Positions 37,685 to 46,720 of a stretch of 64,000 bases of DNA are shown here, piece by piece (within the stretch, counting starts at the first letter, position 1; each line of letters starts with the position of its first letter). Below the pieces are notes generated by a model. The model searched no databases and was not told where the DNA came from. It was given only the letters and a program-made list of their open reading frames with translations. The translations under genes were made by a program, and so were the position numbers. The stretch spans positions 1 through 64,000 of the forward strand of contig NZ_JAIMJB010000019.1 of the NCBI RefSeq assembly GCF_021295345.1, in the 5' to 3' direction. Origin of the DNA: Motilimonas eburnea. GTDB lineage: Bacteria > Pseudomonadota > Gammaproteobacteria > Enterobacterales > CBDFNC01.

Positions 37685-38176
37685 TTAACCTTCTACTGCT
37701 TGTAAACTTTGTTCCACCAAGGTGGGGATATTTTCGATGGTGCTACCCTGACGAAAATGTGAAACCACTTGGTCGGCCATGGTGACCAAGCCGGCTTGTT
37801 CGTAACCTTTGGCCTTCACATCTTGATATAGCTGTTCTAAAAACGTTTGCGCCCCCAAATGACGCCATTGCACCAAATGCACCAACTCACGACAGTGTAG
37901 GCTCCAATCATCGCCGTGCTGACGCAAAATATAGTAGCCATGCTGGTAAGAAATAGCATTCAGCTCTGAGGGCATCCAGTGTTTGGCTAATAGGCCCTTG
38001 ATCCCGCCTAGCTCAGGCATAGGCAATGTATCAACCAGCATAAAATGACATTGGCGCAAAAATTCATCGGGAAAATAGCCCTGTAAGTAAGGGGCAAGCA
38101 CCTCACAGCTGTGCATCTCTTGTTGATGCTGCTGACCCAATTGCTGCATCCATTGAATGATTTGCTCTGTCATCAC
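37685..38176 (-). CDS. Hypothetical protein with degenerate HExxH-like segment
   Basis: Soluble protein of 163 residues that I cannot name. The central HCRELVHLVQWRHLGAQTFL resembles a zincin HExxH helix, but the first His is replaced (RELVH), so metal-dependent proteolysis is doubtful. Middle gene of the UPF0149-DUF6572 group, 2 bp from its downstream neighbour; translation coupling is likely. Confidence 0.6.
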   Translation of the reverse strand: MMTEQIIQWMQQLGQQHQQEMHSCEVLAPYLQGYFPDEFLRQCHFMLVDTLPMPELGGIKGLLAKHWMPSELNAISYQHGYYILRQHGDDWSLHCRELVHLVQWRHLGAQTFLEQLYQDVKAKGYEQAGLVTMADQVVSHFRQGSTIENIPTLVEQSLQAVEG

Positions 38177-38185
38177 AAGCCTGCC

Positions 38186-38842
38186 TTAATCTGCCACATC
38201 CTGGTTTTCTTCATCCCAGTCATCTTCTTCAATTAGCCCAGCCGCAAGGGACGCTTGCTCGACGAGCGCAGCAAACCCCAAACTGAAATCAGGCATTAAC
38301 TCGTACATTTCTTGGCTAAAACTCGCTAAATCAACATCCTCTTGCAGCGCCACTATGGCTTGGGCGTTGTCTTTGCTAGCAAAAAAGCTCAAGGTCATAT
38401 ACGCCATTGAAAAGGCTTCATAAAACTCGTCATCTTCCGGCAAGGCATCAAGTAGGGCTTGAGCATAGTCACCACTTCCAGCAGCAAAACCAAGGCACCA
38501 CTCATGCAGCGGATGTCCGGCTAGAAAGTTGGCATCACAACCAGCCGAAAACTCTAGCTGCTCAGGTAATTGCATCCCTTGTTCATAAACTTGTTGGCTA
38601 ATTTGATTATGTAAAGTGATCAAGGCAAACAATTTATCTTCGGCAATGTCGCTGGGCAATTGCCCGCCTAACATTTGCGCTAACCAGACATCCGTCGGTA
38701 TCGGCTTAGGCGCACATACCAAGGCAAATAAAAACCCCTTGGTGGCCATCAACGAAAAGGTATTGTTAGGGGTTTCGGCACTATTTAACCAGGCCGACAG
38801 CAGCACTTCGTCTTGCTGACTTAAGTTTGAAGCTAATTCCAC
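38186..38842 (-). CDS. UPF0149 (YecA/YgfB-like) family protein
   Basis: All-helical protein of 218 residues. SLMATKGFLFALVCAPKPIPTDVW and a later acidic tail (EEDDWDEENQD) fit UPF0149; the C-terminal SEC-C zinc motif found in YecA is absent. Function of the family is unknown. First gene of the three-gene group, about 107 bp downstream of nadE on the same strand. Confidence 0.75.
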   Translation of the reverse strand: MELASNLSQQDEVLLSAWLNSAETPNNTFSLMATKGFLFALVCAPKPIPTDVWLAQMLGGQLPSDIAEDKLFALITLHNQISQQVYEQGMQLPEQLEFSAGCDANFLAGHPLHEWCLGFAAGSGDYAQALLDALPEDDEFYEAFSMAYMTLSFFASKDNAQAIVALQEDVDLASFSQEMYELMPDFSLGFAALVEQASLAAGLIEEDDWDEENQDVAD

Positions 38843-38949
38843 GTTGGTGATTCCAATCTTGGCAGTAAAGAGTAAAGCATTATCTTGCTTGATGTTATTT
38901 GGGGCTGACAGCGGATATATCGCGCCATCTTCGCCCCTTATATCGCTGA

Positions 38950-39780
38950 TTAATCGTAAATCGTTGGGATAGGCTGACGCTTGTGCTGCGTGCGTTGATA
39001 AATCGCGATCAATTTGGCCTCAACTTCAGCGGGCACAGGTTTTCCTTCAAGGAAGTCATCGATTTGGTCATAGCTTATACCAAGGGCAACTTCATCTTCC
39101 AACTGGGGCTTAAGGGATTCCAGATCCGCTGTTGGCGCTTTATCCACTAACACGGCTGGCGCACCGAGATGCGCTGCTAACGCCCTAACTTGACGCTTGT
39201 TTAAACCAAACAATGGCGCCAAATCACACGCGCCATCGCCAAACTTAGTATAAAAACCCGTGATGTTTTCCGCGCTATGATCGGTTCCGACCACTAAACC
39301 TTGAGTGAGGCCTGCTACCTCATACTGTGCCACCATTCGCTGTCTGGCTTTAACATTGCCTTTCACAAAATCAACCGCTCCCGCATCGGGTAACGCTAGC
39401 CCTGTGTCAGCTAAGCCCGCTAAACTGGCCTGATGCAAGCCTTCAACAGCGGCTTCAATATTCACGGTAACGCGATGACTTGGCTGAATAAAATCAAGGG
39501 CTAGTTGAGCTTCATCTTCATCTTGTTGCACACCATAAGGTAAGCGCATCGCAATAAAACGATAATCATTGCCGCCTTGGGCTTGATTTAACCCCTCAAT
39601 GGCTAATTGACACAGCCTGCCAGCGGTACTGGAATCAACGCCACCGCTGATCCCTAACACTAAGCTTTTACAGCCAGATTGGCTTAGGCGTGACTGAATA
39701 AACTCGATACGTCGTTTAATTTCAAACTCGACATCTATCTCGGCTTGTACCTTCATTTCAGCCAAAATCTGCGCTTTCAT
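38950..39780 (-). CDS. nadE: Ammonia-dependent NAD+ synthetase NadE
   Basis: Amidates deamido-NAD with ammonia and ATP, the last step of NAD synthesis. 276 residues; the ATP pyrophosphatase P-loop SGGVDS is at 45-50, with [20 protein letters not shown] and a C-terminal IPTIYD. There is no glutaminase domain, so free ammonia is the donor. Divergent from an NrtR-like gene, the known local regulator type for NAD genes. Confidence 0.96.
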   Translation of the reverse strand: MKAQILAEMKVQAEIDVEFEIKRRIEFIQSRLSQSGCKSLVLGISGGVDSSTAGRLCQLAIEGLNQAQGGNDYRFIAMRLPYGVQQDEDEAQLALDFIQPSHRVTVNIEAAVEGLHQASLAGLADTGLALPDAGAVDFVKGNVKARQRMVAQYEVAGLTQGLVVGTDHSAENITGFYTKFGDGACDLAPLFGLNKRQVRALAAHLGAPAVLVDKAPTADLESLKPQLEDEVALGISYDQIDDFLEGKPVPAEVEAKLIAIYQRTQHKRQPIPTIYD

Positions 39781-39964
39781 TGCTTTGCCACCCTTATTAT
39801 CGCTATTGGTAAATGGACAAATTTAGCACTATCAAGGCGTCGGGCAAAGTAGTAGCCCCAATCCGACTACAATTAATTACACTAAGCCCTTTACCAACAG
39901 CCAAAAAATAACTAAATTTCATATAAGTATTTAAATAGAACTTAATATTTATCGAGGATACATT

Positions 39965-40693
39965 ATGATCGGCACCATAGAGGTATGTTGTTTTAGGTTG
40001 CAACAAGGGCAACTGCAGGTGCTGCTACATAAACGTAAAATTGAACCCTTTATCAATCAGTTTGGCTTGATTGGCGGTGGCATATCGCCGGAACAAGATG
40101 CCGATATCAAAGACACGGCCACCCGAGTATTGCAGCAAAGAGCAAACCTTAAGTGGCGATACCTAGAGCAAGTCAACACCTTAGCCAATAACCACAGAGA
40201 TCCTCGCGATTGGTCAATATGCTGCCTGTTTTTAGCCGTTATTGACGCAGAGCAAAAAGTTAATCCCCACTGTAAATGGATCAATGTATTTGATTTAATT
40301 AACTCTAAAGTGAATCTCGCCTTTGATCACTTGTCACTGATTCAACAAGCCCTGCTGCGCTTAATTAACAAAACCCAGTATTCCAGCTTACCTGTCTATT
40401 TCTTTGCAGATCAATTCACCTTACCTGAATTACAGGATGCCTTTGAAACCATTTTGCGCAGCAAGTTACCTAAAGCGGCTTTTCGTCGTCGCCTCAACCG
40501 TCCTGATATTTTAGTCGACACTGGCGAGCAAGATCGTAGCCAAAATCGTCCAGCTAAGCTTTATTGTTGCGCCGAGCAACATTTATTAGTGCACTTTGAT
40601 CAGTTAATGAAAGGCCATAGCAACACAACGCCTGACCTCACGCACACCACAACCGACCAAGATCCACCACAACAAACTAGCCAAAATGAGTAA
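39965..40693 (+). CDS. nrtR: NrtR-like Nudix-related regulator of NAD metabolism
   Basis: Regulator of 242 residues with an N-terminal Nudix-like domain (about 1-130) and a C-terminal winged helix (LPELQDAFETILRSKLPKAAFRRRL, about 155-185). The Nudix box region (GGGISPEQDADIKDTATRVL) has lost the catalytic REXXEE glutamates, as in NrtR repressors that bind ADP-ribose instead of hydrolysing it. The long Thr/Gln/Asp tail is unusual. Divergent from nadE across 184 bp, which would contain the operator; TATTTAAATA at 39928-39937 is the only clear short palindrome. Confidence 0.85.
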   Translation: MIGTIEVCCFRLQQGQLQVLLHKRKIEPFINQFGLIGGGISPEQDADIKDTATRVLQQRANLKWRYLEQVNTLANNHRDPRDWSICCLFLAVIDAEQKVNPHCKWINVFDLINSKVNLAFDHLSLIQQALLRLINKTQYSSLPVYFFADQFTLPELQDAFETILRSKLPKAAFRRRLNRPDILVDTGEQDRSQNRPAKLYCCAEQHLLVHFDQLMKGHSNTTPDLTHTTTDQDPPQQTSQNE

Positions 40694-40715
40694 CTGAATA
40701 TTATATTTATCGTTA

Positions 40716-40742
40716 TGATAACCCCCTACTGAAGTATTTGGG
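40716..40742 (+). repeat. Copy B of the small palindrome, overlapping a ribosome-binding site
   Basis: ATGATAACCCCCTACTGAAG and GTATTTGGGG repeat the element after hemY (ATGATAACCACCTACTGAAG, GTAGGTGGTT). The right arm has changed so that CCCC now pairs with GGGG. That GGGGAG run is the likely ribosome-binding site of the gene starting at 40753. Confidence 0.55.
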
Positions 40743-40752
40743 GAGATAGGGC

Positions 40753-42849
40753 TTGGATTTACTCTCACAACAGATTCACGATCTCCAACGTCAGCTTGAC
40801 CGTTGTAATCAACAGCGTGATGTTTTAGCGCTATTAATTGACACCTTTTCCATGGTTATCGATGCCACCCAGGTGTGTGTCTTAGATCTCCACCCTAAGC
40901 CCTATCAGCTCGCCAGCCAAAAACGCAATCAAGCTTGCCAATATAGCGCTGAGCTTGACCCGGATTTAGCGAATCATATTGCCTTTCCCCTTACACGACG
41001 CCAAACCACTTGGTACCACCAGCAATATGATCAAACTTGGCAAATCCTCGTTTGGCCAGCAAAAGTCAATACGCGCTTATGTATTGCCTTTCAGGCACCG
41101 CTATTTTCTTTATCTCAACTGGACCAAGCCCCTTTATTTGAGAGCGTGTTGAGACAGTTGGGTTATCGCCTTCAGCTCGATGGCTACCAACAAGTGAATG
41201 TGCAATTCAGTGCAGCCAGTGAAAACATGGAGCAAGCGGCACAAGGCGATTCGAAAAAGTTCGCCGAGTCGCTGATACTACTGCAAAACATCAACCTACA
41301 ATTGAGCAATGCGGATTCATTGGATCAGTTGCATCGAGAAGCCGTAGAGAGCCTAAGGACACCACTCAACTACGATCGTGCCGCCCTCTTTTTACTGAAC
41401 CCCCAATCCTCAACCATGAACCCCACTTACGGCACGGATGAACAAGGAAATACGACCGACGAGCATAGCCATGTCTATGATATGCACAAAATGTCCCCCT
41501 TATTTATGCATACCTGCTTGCACACCCAAGAGTATTTTGTGGTGCTCGAAGACGTGCCTTTATTCAGCGATCAAAACGTGGTTGGGCATGGCTGGAATGC
41601 CATGTTAGTGCTGCGAGATGGTAGCAATCTGCTGGGCTGGATCGCACTCGATAACCTGATCAATCAACGCCCTATCACCCCTTACGACAAAGAGCTGTTA
41701 CGCTCCTTTGCTTACATGTTTAGCCAAATTCTCGTGCGCAAGCGAGCCGAAGAAAACCTTAAAATGCTCTATAACAGCAGCGAAACCCTCTCGGCTGCGA
41801 AAACAGAATTGGATGTCTGTTACCAAGCCGTCTCCCTAGCGCAACAGCAATTAATGCTCGATCGGGTCGCAATTTTTCTCAGTGATGACAATGGAGCAAC
41901 GATTCGAGGCACCTACGGCACCGACTTGCAAGGTAACATCGTTGATGAAACCTGGTACAACACCCCCACACCCAAAACGGATTTGATCAAGCAAGCGATT
42001 CAAAATGAAGACGTATTAGCCATCGAAGATCCCGCCACCCTTTATCATAACAACCGCCCCGTTGGCACGGGTTGGAATGCGATTTTACAATTACGCAGTA
42101 ATCATAGAGTGATCGGCTTTTTATTTGCCGACAACCTGATCAATGGCTACGCCTTGAGCTTACATGCCCAGCAATTGATCCGCATCTTTGGCACCACATT
42201 ATCAGAGATGCTCGCACGTAAGCAGGCCGAACAAAACCTGATCCAGCTAAACAAAGAGCTTGAGCAAAAAGTCACTCAGCGCACCCAACAACTGGAAGCA
42301 AGTAATCAAGCCTTGGCGAACACCAATGCCAAGCTGAATCGCCTGATTATCACCGATCCCCTCACTGGAGTCGCTAACCGTCGCTCGCTAGACAGCAGCC
42401 TACAACTTGCCTTGCAGCATGCCTGTCGGCAGCAACTCAGCTTGCATGTGGTCATGTTCGATATCGATTTCTTTAAATCTTACAACGACCACTATGGCCA
42501 TCTTGAAGGGGATGAGACACTCAAGCAGGTGGCAGCCTTATTATCACAGCATTTTCGTCGTGCTGATGATTCCTTAGCGCGCTTTGGCGGTGAGGAGTTT
42601 GCGCTAGTTATACAGGGCCAACCGCAACAAGAAGTGATTGAGCGAGTCAACCAAGCTATTCACAGTCTAGCTGATCTGGCGATCCCGAACCTGCATAGTG
42701 AGCTGGGCAAAGTGACGATTTCCGCTGGCATGACCACACTGGATTTAGCCTCACCACCGTCCGTAAACACATTGCTTAATCAAGCTGATATCGCGTTATA
42801 TCAAGCTAAGCGTCAAGGGAAAAACCGCCTTGCCCTATTTAGAACATAA
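40753..42849 (+). CDS. GAF-GAF-GGDEF diguanylate cyclase
   Basis: Soluble signalling protein of 698 residues. After an unassigned N-terminal region come two GAF domains (about 168-335 and 345-490) with parallel segments (YDRAALFLLN/LDRVAIFLSD; VGHGWNAM/VGTGWNAI), a coiled coil (LNKELEQKVTQRTQQLEASN) and a GGDEF domain with RFGGEEF (612-616) and ITDPLTGVANRR. An RADD at 603-606 is the RxxD inhibition site. Active c-di-GMP synthesis is expected; the GAF ligands are unknown. Starts at TTG after GGGGAG within palindrome copy B. Confidence 0.9.
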   Translation: MDLLSQQIHDLQRQLDRCNQQRDVLALLIDTFSMVIDATQVCVLDLHPKPYQLASQKRNQACQYSAELDPDLANHIAFPLTRRQTTWYHQQYDQTWQILVWPAKVNTRLCIAFQAPLFSLSQLDQAPLFESVLRQLGYRLQLDGYQQVNVQFSAASENMEQAAQGDSKKFAESLILLQNINLQLSNADSLDQLHREAVESLRTPLNYDRAALFLLNPQSSTMNPTYGTDEQGNTTDEHSHVYDMHKMSPLFMHTCLHTQEYFVVLEDVPLFSDQNVVGHGWNAMLVLRDGSNLLGWIALDNLINQRPITPYDKELLRSFAYMFSQILVRKRAEENLKMLYNSSETLSAAKTELDVCYQAVSLAQQQLMLDRVAIFLSDDNGATIRGTYGTDLQGNIVDETWYNTPTPKTDLIKQAIQNEDVLAIEDPATLYHNNRPVGTGWNAILQLRSNHRVIGFLFADNLINGYALSLHAQQLIRIFGTTLSEMLARKQAEQNLIQLNKELEQKVTQRTQQLEASNQALANTNAKLNRLIITDPLTGVANRRSLDSSLQLALQHACRQQLSLHVVMFDIDFFKSYNDHYGHLEGDETLKQVAALLSQHFRRADDSLARFGGEEFALVIQGQPQQEVIERVNQAIHSLADLAIPNLHSELGKVTISAGMTTLDLASPPSVNTLLNQADIALYQAKRQGKNRLALFRT

Positions 42850-42867
42850 GCAGGTTAACGGCACAGC

Positions 42868-43410
42868 TTATAAAAATGCAACCGAGTCAAAAAAAGCGAC
42901 CGCGGTCTGCTTATCACTGATTTTACCTTGATGTTTACTCATTAATAACAACATGTGGCCTTGATAAACAAACATGCGTTGCTCCATTTGCATTGACTGA
43001 CCATTTAAATCCAAGTCAAATACCACTCGATAACCCCGCTGGCCATCTTGTTCAATAAAACCACGCTCTCGTAATATCACCGCATTTTCAGGTAACTGTT
43101 GACCCATTTTGTTGATGATATCTTGAAAACTTTGCTGGTCTAGCTCTTCAATCGAGCCTTGGTCCAAGGTTTCCACCACCGAGCTAAACACGAGACCGGT
43201 TAAGGCCACCTTATCTTGTGGGGTTGAGTTGACGATCTCAAAGGTGACTTGTTCGGTTGCTTGTTGCTCAACCTTGATATCGGCGCGCGTGTCCACTGCA
43301 ACGGGGATGGTTTTAAAATAGTAGGTCTGTAGCGATTCCGGTGCCGCAACCAAAAAATAACCCGCCACCGCGAGCCCCAGAACGCCAACCAACGACATCA
43401 ATCCCTTCAT
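42868..43410 (-). CDS. Membrane-anchored hypothetical protein
   Basis: About 180 residues: one N-terminal hydrophobic helix (GLMSLVGVLGLAVAGYFLVA), then a predicted periplasmic domain rich in Gln/Glu/Val ending MQMEQRMFVYQGHMLLLMSKHQGKISD. I do not recognise the family. The ATG at 43410 lies seven bases after GGGG and is favoured over the TTG four codons upstream. Converges on the GAF-GGDEF gene 18 bp away. Confidence 0.65.
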   Translation of the reverse strand: MKGLMSLVGVLGLAVAGYFLVAAPESLQTYYFKTIPVAVDTRADIKVEQQATEQVTFEIVNSTPQDKVALTGLVFSSVVETLDQGSIEELDQQSFQDIINKMGQQLPENAVILRERGFIEQDGQRGYRVVFDLDLNGQSMQMEQRMFVYQGHMLLLMSKHQGKISDKQTAVAFFDSVAFL

Positions 43411-43592
43411 TTTTCGCCCCAAAATAATATGTTAACTAGGTTTCGCGATTTACTTTATCACCTCAGCATGAAGAAATTAATCCATATGCATCCAATGGAC
43501 GTAAAACTATTTAACCCTGAAATAATTTTTTGGCGTTTAATCAACCTGTAATACAAAAGCACTATAACCAGTGACAAAGGGCAGGAAGTACA

Positions 43593-43919
43593 ATGGAAAT
43601 GTCATTATCTCAAGCAATCGCACGCATGAATCAAATTGATGGATTTAAGCAAGTCATGCTTTGTTACCAACATCAAGTGCGTAATTTTGCCATTACAGAT
43701 CAAGTCAGTCTGGAAGCGCTGCAGCAAGAGTTGCAAACATTGCGTAGTTTTGAATTATTTATCTCCCACCGTGAAGGCGATGAGGTGATAGTAAGTGGAT
43801 TGAAGTTTGCGCAAAACCAATTCGCCGATGTGGCCCCTATCGAGTTGGCCAACAAATTAAACATGGCTGGCCTAATGACCAGCAACATGAGTTATCGCCG
43901 CATTATAGCGACCCATTAG
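43593..43919 (+). CDS. Hypothetical protein, 108 residues
   Basis: Small soluble protein with no recognised domain. Helix-strand pattern QAIARMNQIDGFKQVMLCYQHQVRNF and LSQ/LEALQQELQ segments suggest a compact alpha/beta fold. AGGAAG lies upstream of the ATG; 43423-43592 is its A/T-rich upstream region shared with the divergent 42868-43410 gene. Ends 12 bp from the convergent DUF2161 gene. Confidence 0.6.
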   Translation: MEMSLSQAIARMNQIDGFKQVMLCYQHQVRNFAITDQVSLEALQQELQTLRSFELFISHREGDEVIVSGLKFAQNQFADVAPIELANKLNMAGLMTSNMSYRRIIATH

Positions 43920-43930
43920 GGGTCACCTGG

Positions 43931-44599
43931 CTAACGCCAATGCTGTATCTCTTCCCTGCCTTGTCGAGAGAGTTGGTACACCCCCGTGCTAATGCGTTCA
44001 AACCAGTGATATAAGTTCGATGACAACATGTTTCCTGCTTTAGGCTCGTCAATGGCTTTCGCCAATACGCCCGCTTTTGTGGCCCCATGATGCTCAAGAT
44101 ATTGAGCAATGCGGATCATTCGCTGACGATATACCGTCATTTTTTTCCCTTTGCTACTGGCCCCGCCAAGCTCAGGGTCGCCTTGTCGCTGGTGAAATTC
44201 GTTCAGTACTAATTGCTTTTTTGCCGTGTTTTTTCTCGGCTGATAGTCTCCGATGGAAACTAATGTCTCAACATAGGCTTGCTCTCCCACAAAGGCGACA
44301 ACAATTAACCCCAGCCCCAAACGACGCAGTAACTTAATAATGCTTTTTTGCTGCTTTTTGAGTGGCGCACAATCGGCGGGAACGGCAATATAAACGAAAT
44401 CCGTTAAGGCCAAGCGCTCTACCGCTTGTAAGATCAACGTCAGGTTTAGGGTGTTCTTTAGCTCCACGACCAAGATGTCATCTTGACGAACCGCCATCAC
44501 ATCACACTGTTTCACCTCCCCTTTCACCGTGAAGCCCTGAGCCTCCAACATGGCTTTAATGGGCGGGTAAAGATCCGTTTCTAATCGTTTTATTGTCAT
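43931..44599 (-). CDS. DUF2161 family PD-(D/E)XK-type protein
   Basis: About 222 residues. ETDLYPPIKAMLEAQGFTVKGEV, then CDVMAVRQDDILVVELKNTLN, gives the D...ELK core of a PD-(D/E)XK nuclease-like fold; the C-terminal part (YRQRMIRIAQYLEHHGATKAGVLAKA) looks like a winged helix. Family members are annotated as DUF2161 with unknown target. No toxin, methylase or transposase partner is adjacent. Start at 44599 is chosen because it begins at the conserved family N terminus (MTIKRLETDLYPP). Confidence 0.72.
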   Translation of the reverse strand: MTIKRLETDLYPPIKAMLEAQGFTVKGEVKQCDVMAVRQDDILVVELKNTLNLTLILQAVERLALTDFVYIAVPADCAPLKKQQKSIIKLLRRLGLGLIVVAFVGEQAYVETLVSIGDYQPRKNTAKKQLVLNEFHQRQGDPELGGASSKGKKMTVYRQRMIRIAQYLEHHGATKAGVLAKAIDEPKAGNMLSSNLYHWFERISTGVYQLSRQGREEIQHWR

Positions 44600-44671
44600 G
44601 CTTCGTAAGATAGGGTAATAAGTTAAACTCAATATGCTGTCGCATCTTAACGTGAAAGGACAAAAACTGTT

Positions 44672-45658
44672 ATGGATTCAGTCACGCAAATCGCCCTTGG
44701 TGCCTCGGTTGCCGCGGCGATTGGTTACAAACCTTTTGGTAAAAAAGCATTAATTGCTGGCGCCCTGTTAGGCACCTTACCAGATATGGATGTAGTGATT
44801 AACTATGGTGACGATATCGCCAACTACACCAGCCATCGCGGTTTTAGTCACTCATTATTTGTACTGTCTGCCTTAGCTGGCATCCTGTTTCTATTGGCGA
44901 GGCAATATTGGCAAAGTGTGCGCGCGCATCCCGTCGCGGGATTTATGCTGATTTGGCTTGCGTTGATCACTCACCCCCTACTGGATTCTTTTACCACCTA
45001 TGGCACCCAAATTTGGTGGCCAATGACCACCCCGCCGGTTTCCTGGTCCAGTGTGTTTATCATCGATCCTCTATACACCTTACCCTTGCTCATTGCAGGG
45101 CTCGGGTTAGCCATTTCCAAGCACCCCACGCGCTGGCAGAAAATCAATACTTGGGCGCTAGCCCTAAGTTGTGGCTACCTTGGCGCCAGTCAATTCGCTA
45201 AATGGCAAGTACAGCAGCAGGTCTATGAACAAAGACCTAACGCACACACCCTTTTTGTTGCGCCTACTCCCTTTAACATTTTGGCATGGCGAGTACTCAG
45301 TTATGAGGGCGAACAATACAGCGAAGGCTTTACTTATGTTTTTAATCGCCAACCGATTCAATGGCAACACTACAGCACGGGCCGCGATCAGCTAGCGAAC
45401 TTTACCTCCCCCCACCTAAGCCGGTTAGAGTGGTTTAGCGGCGGTTTACTCCAGTTCAATCAGGTTGATGATCAGCTTCACGCCACGGATCTCCGTTTAG
45501 GCATGGGCGGCTACTACCCGTTTAGCTTTGCCATTGCTCAAGCCAGCAGCGTACAGGCAACCACAGCTTGGCAAACCATGGTCCCTATTCAATTGCCTCA
45601 GCCTAAAGCCGACTTTTCACAGTTAATGGAGCGCTATCGCAATATCGCACATAATTAG
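44672..45658 (+). CDS. YdjM/DUF457-like membrane-bound metal-dependent hydrolase
   Basis: Inner-membrane protein of 328 residues (COG1988-like). The N terminus MDSVTQIALGASVAAAIGYK and the metal-ligand motifs LPDMDVVINYG and SHRGFSHSLF (His/Asp cluster), plus THPLLDSFTTYGTQIWWP, define the family; four membrane helices precede a soluble C-terminal domain. E. coli YdjM is LexA-regulated, but no proper LexA box is seen here. The stop TAG lies at the left boundary of the MITE-like element at 45654-45923. Confidence 0.85.
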   Translation: MDSVTQIALGASVAAAIGYKPFGKKALIAGALLGTLPDMDVVINYGDDIANYTSHRGFSHSLFVLSALAGILFLLARQYWQSVRAHPVAGFMLIWLALITHPLLDSFTTYGTQIWWPMTTPPVSWSSVFIIDPLYTLPLLIAGLGLAISKHPTRWQKINTWALALSCGYLGASQFAKWQVQQQVYEQRPNAHTLFVAPTPFNILAWRVLSYEGEQYSEGFTYVFNRQPIQWQHYSTGRDQLANFTSPHLSRLEWFSGGLLQFNQVDDQLHATDLRLGMGGYYPFSFAIAQASSVQATTAWQTMVPIQLPQPKADFSQLMERYRNIAHN

Positions 45659-45923
45659 GGCCTGTTGACCTATTGGGCTTGTTTTTGCAGCGATTTGTTG
45701 GGTATTTATACAAGGCAGAGACTTTGCAGCATAGCCATCTATGCAAAAAGGCGCTAACACAGTAGAAATGACCAACAAACGCTGTCCTTTGGATTCGGCT
45801 AAAAGCGTTTTGTGCGTCGTTGAGCAGTATTTACTTAGAATGCTAAGTTACACACTACTCGCCTTGCCCAAAACGCTTTTATCTCGAACAAAAATTAACC
45901 ACGAAAGGTCAACAGGCCCTAAT
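45654..45923. repeat. Second MITE-like element with perfect 18-bp inverted ends
   Basis: ATTAGGGCCTGTTGACCT (45654-45671) is repeated exactly in inverse at 45906-45923, enclosing about 234 bp without a credible gene. It is unrelated to the 7505-7767 family. The TAG stops of both flanking convergent genes (45656-45658 on plus, 45919-45921 on minus) lie inside the inverted ends, so insertion may have set or replaced both C termini. Confidence 0.8.
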
Positions 45924-46671
45924 GGGAATGGAGTGCAATGGCTTGTTGACGGTAGTGTTCAATCACGCCTTGTTGCTTCATCTCCCGTAACGTTTGCGCC
46001 ACTTTCTCTGCAAGCTGCTGGTGTTTACGGTGTAGAAATAAATAGCTGGGTTTGGTCGCTAGCGTCGCCACCGGTTTAATGGAGTCTACATCGTAAAGTG
46101 CGGGATCCAGTTTAGCTAACGCATCTTCAACCGAGAGATCTAACTCTAAAAACACATCGGTTCGTTTGAGGATCAGTCGCTTCACCCCTTGTTCCGTGGT
46201 GGTGACCTTAGAGACCAGCTCAGCGGGCATTCTTGGCGGGATCTCCATTGCAAACAGCTTAGAACCGTTACGGTATTCAACGCGATAGGCCAAGCTGTTA
46301 AAGCTGTCCCAACCTTCAAGTGTTAGCCCGGCAAGGTGACTGTAAGCCACACTATTCATGGAAAAGTGTGGCTCCTGCACGCGGATCAAATCCGCTCGAC
46401 CTTCGCCATAGCTGGCAATTCGGTTGATTTCACCGTCCAATTTCCCTTGCATGAATATCCTCGCTACCCTCGCAGCGGGAAAACCTAAGTATTCAAATTC
46501 ATAACCATGGCGCTTGAATGCCTCACGATAAATCAACTCAGCCCAGAGACCGTAAACGGACAGCTTTAAATTATCCGATCCCCCCACCACAATCCGCGGA
46601 GTGGCCAACACCCGAGCACTCAGAAAACTAAAACACAACAAGCATATCATCGCGGCGTAGCTCAGTTTCAC
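45919..46671 (-). CDS. Periplasmic solute-binding-like protein (SBP_bac_3 fold)
   Basis: Secreted protein of 250 residues with signal peptide about 1-23 (AMICLLCFSFLSARVLA) and the segment PRIVVGGSDNLKLSVYGLWAELIYREAFKRHG in pieces typical of extracellular solute-binding family 3. RVARIFMQGKLDGEINRIASY and the C-terminal LREMKQQGVIEHYRQQAI fit the fold. No transporter genes are beside it, as for the similar gene at 35355-36137. Its last codons lie at the edge of the MITE-like element. Confidence 0.72.
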   Translation of the reverse strand: MKLSYAAMICLLCFSFLSARVLATPRIVVGGSDNLKLSVYGLWAELIYREAFKRHGYEFEYLGFPAARVARIFMQGKLDGEINRIASYGEGRADLIRVQEPHFSMNSVAYSHLAGLTLEGWDSFNSLAYRVEYRNGSKLFAMEIPPRMPAELVSKVTTTEQGVKRLILKRTDVFLELDLSVEDALAKLDPALYDVDSIKPVATLATKPSYLFLHRKHQQLAEKVAQTLREMKQQGVIEHYRQQAIALHSH

Positions 46672-46720
46672 TTTCCCTCCCTAGACTGGTTAGCCAATAA
46701 GAAATAGAGCTATTTCATAG

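Noticed and set aside
44667-44681. SOS-box-like CTG...CAG over the start of the YdjM-like gene
   Set aside because: CTG and CAG are separated by nine bases instead of ten, and the core lacks the alternating AT pattern, although E. coli ydjM is LexA-regulated.
45741-46079. 112-residue frame across the second MITE-like element
   Set aside because: It starts inside the repeat and runs antisense into the solute-binding gene; no motif or ribosome-binding site supports it.
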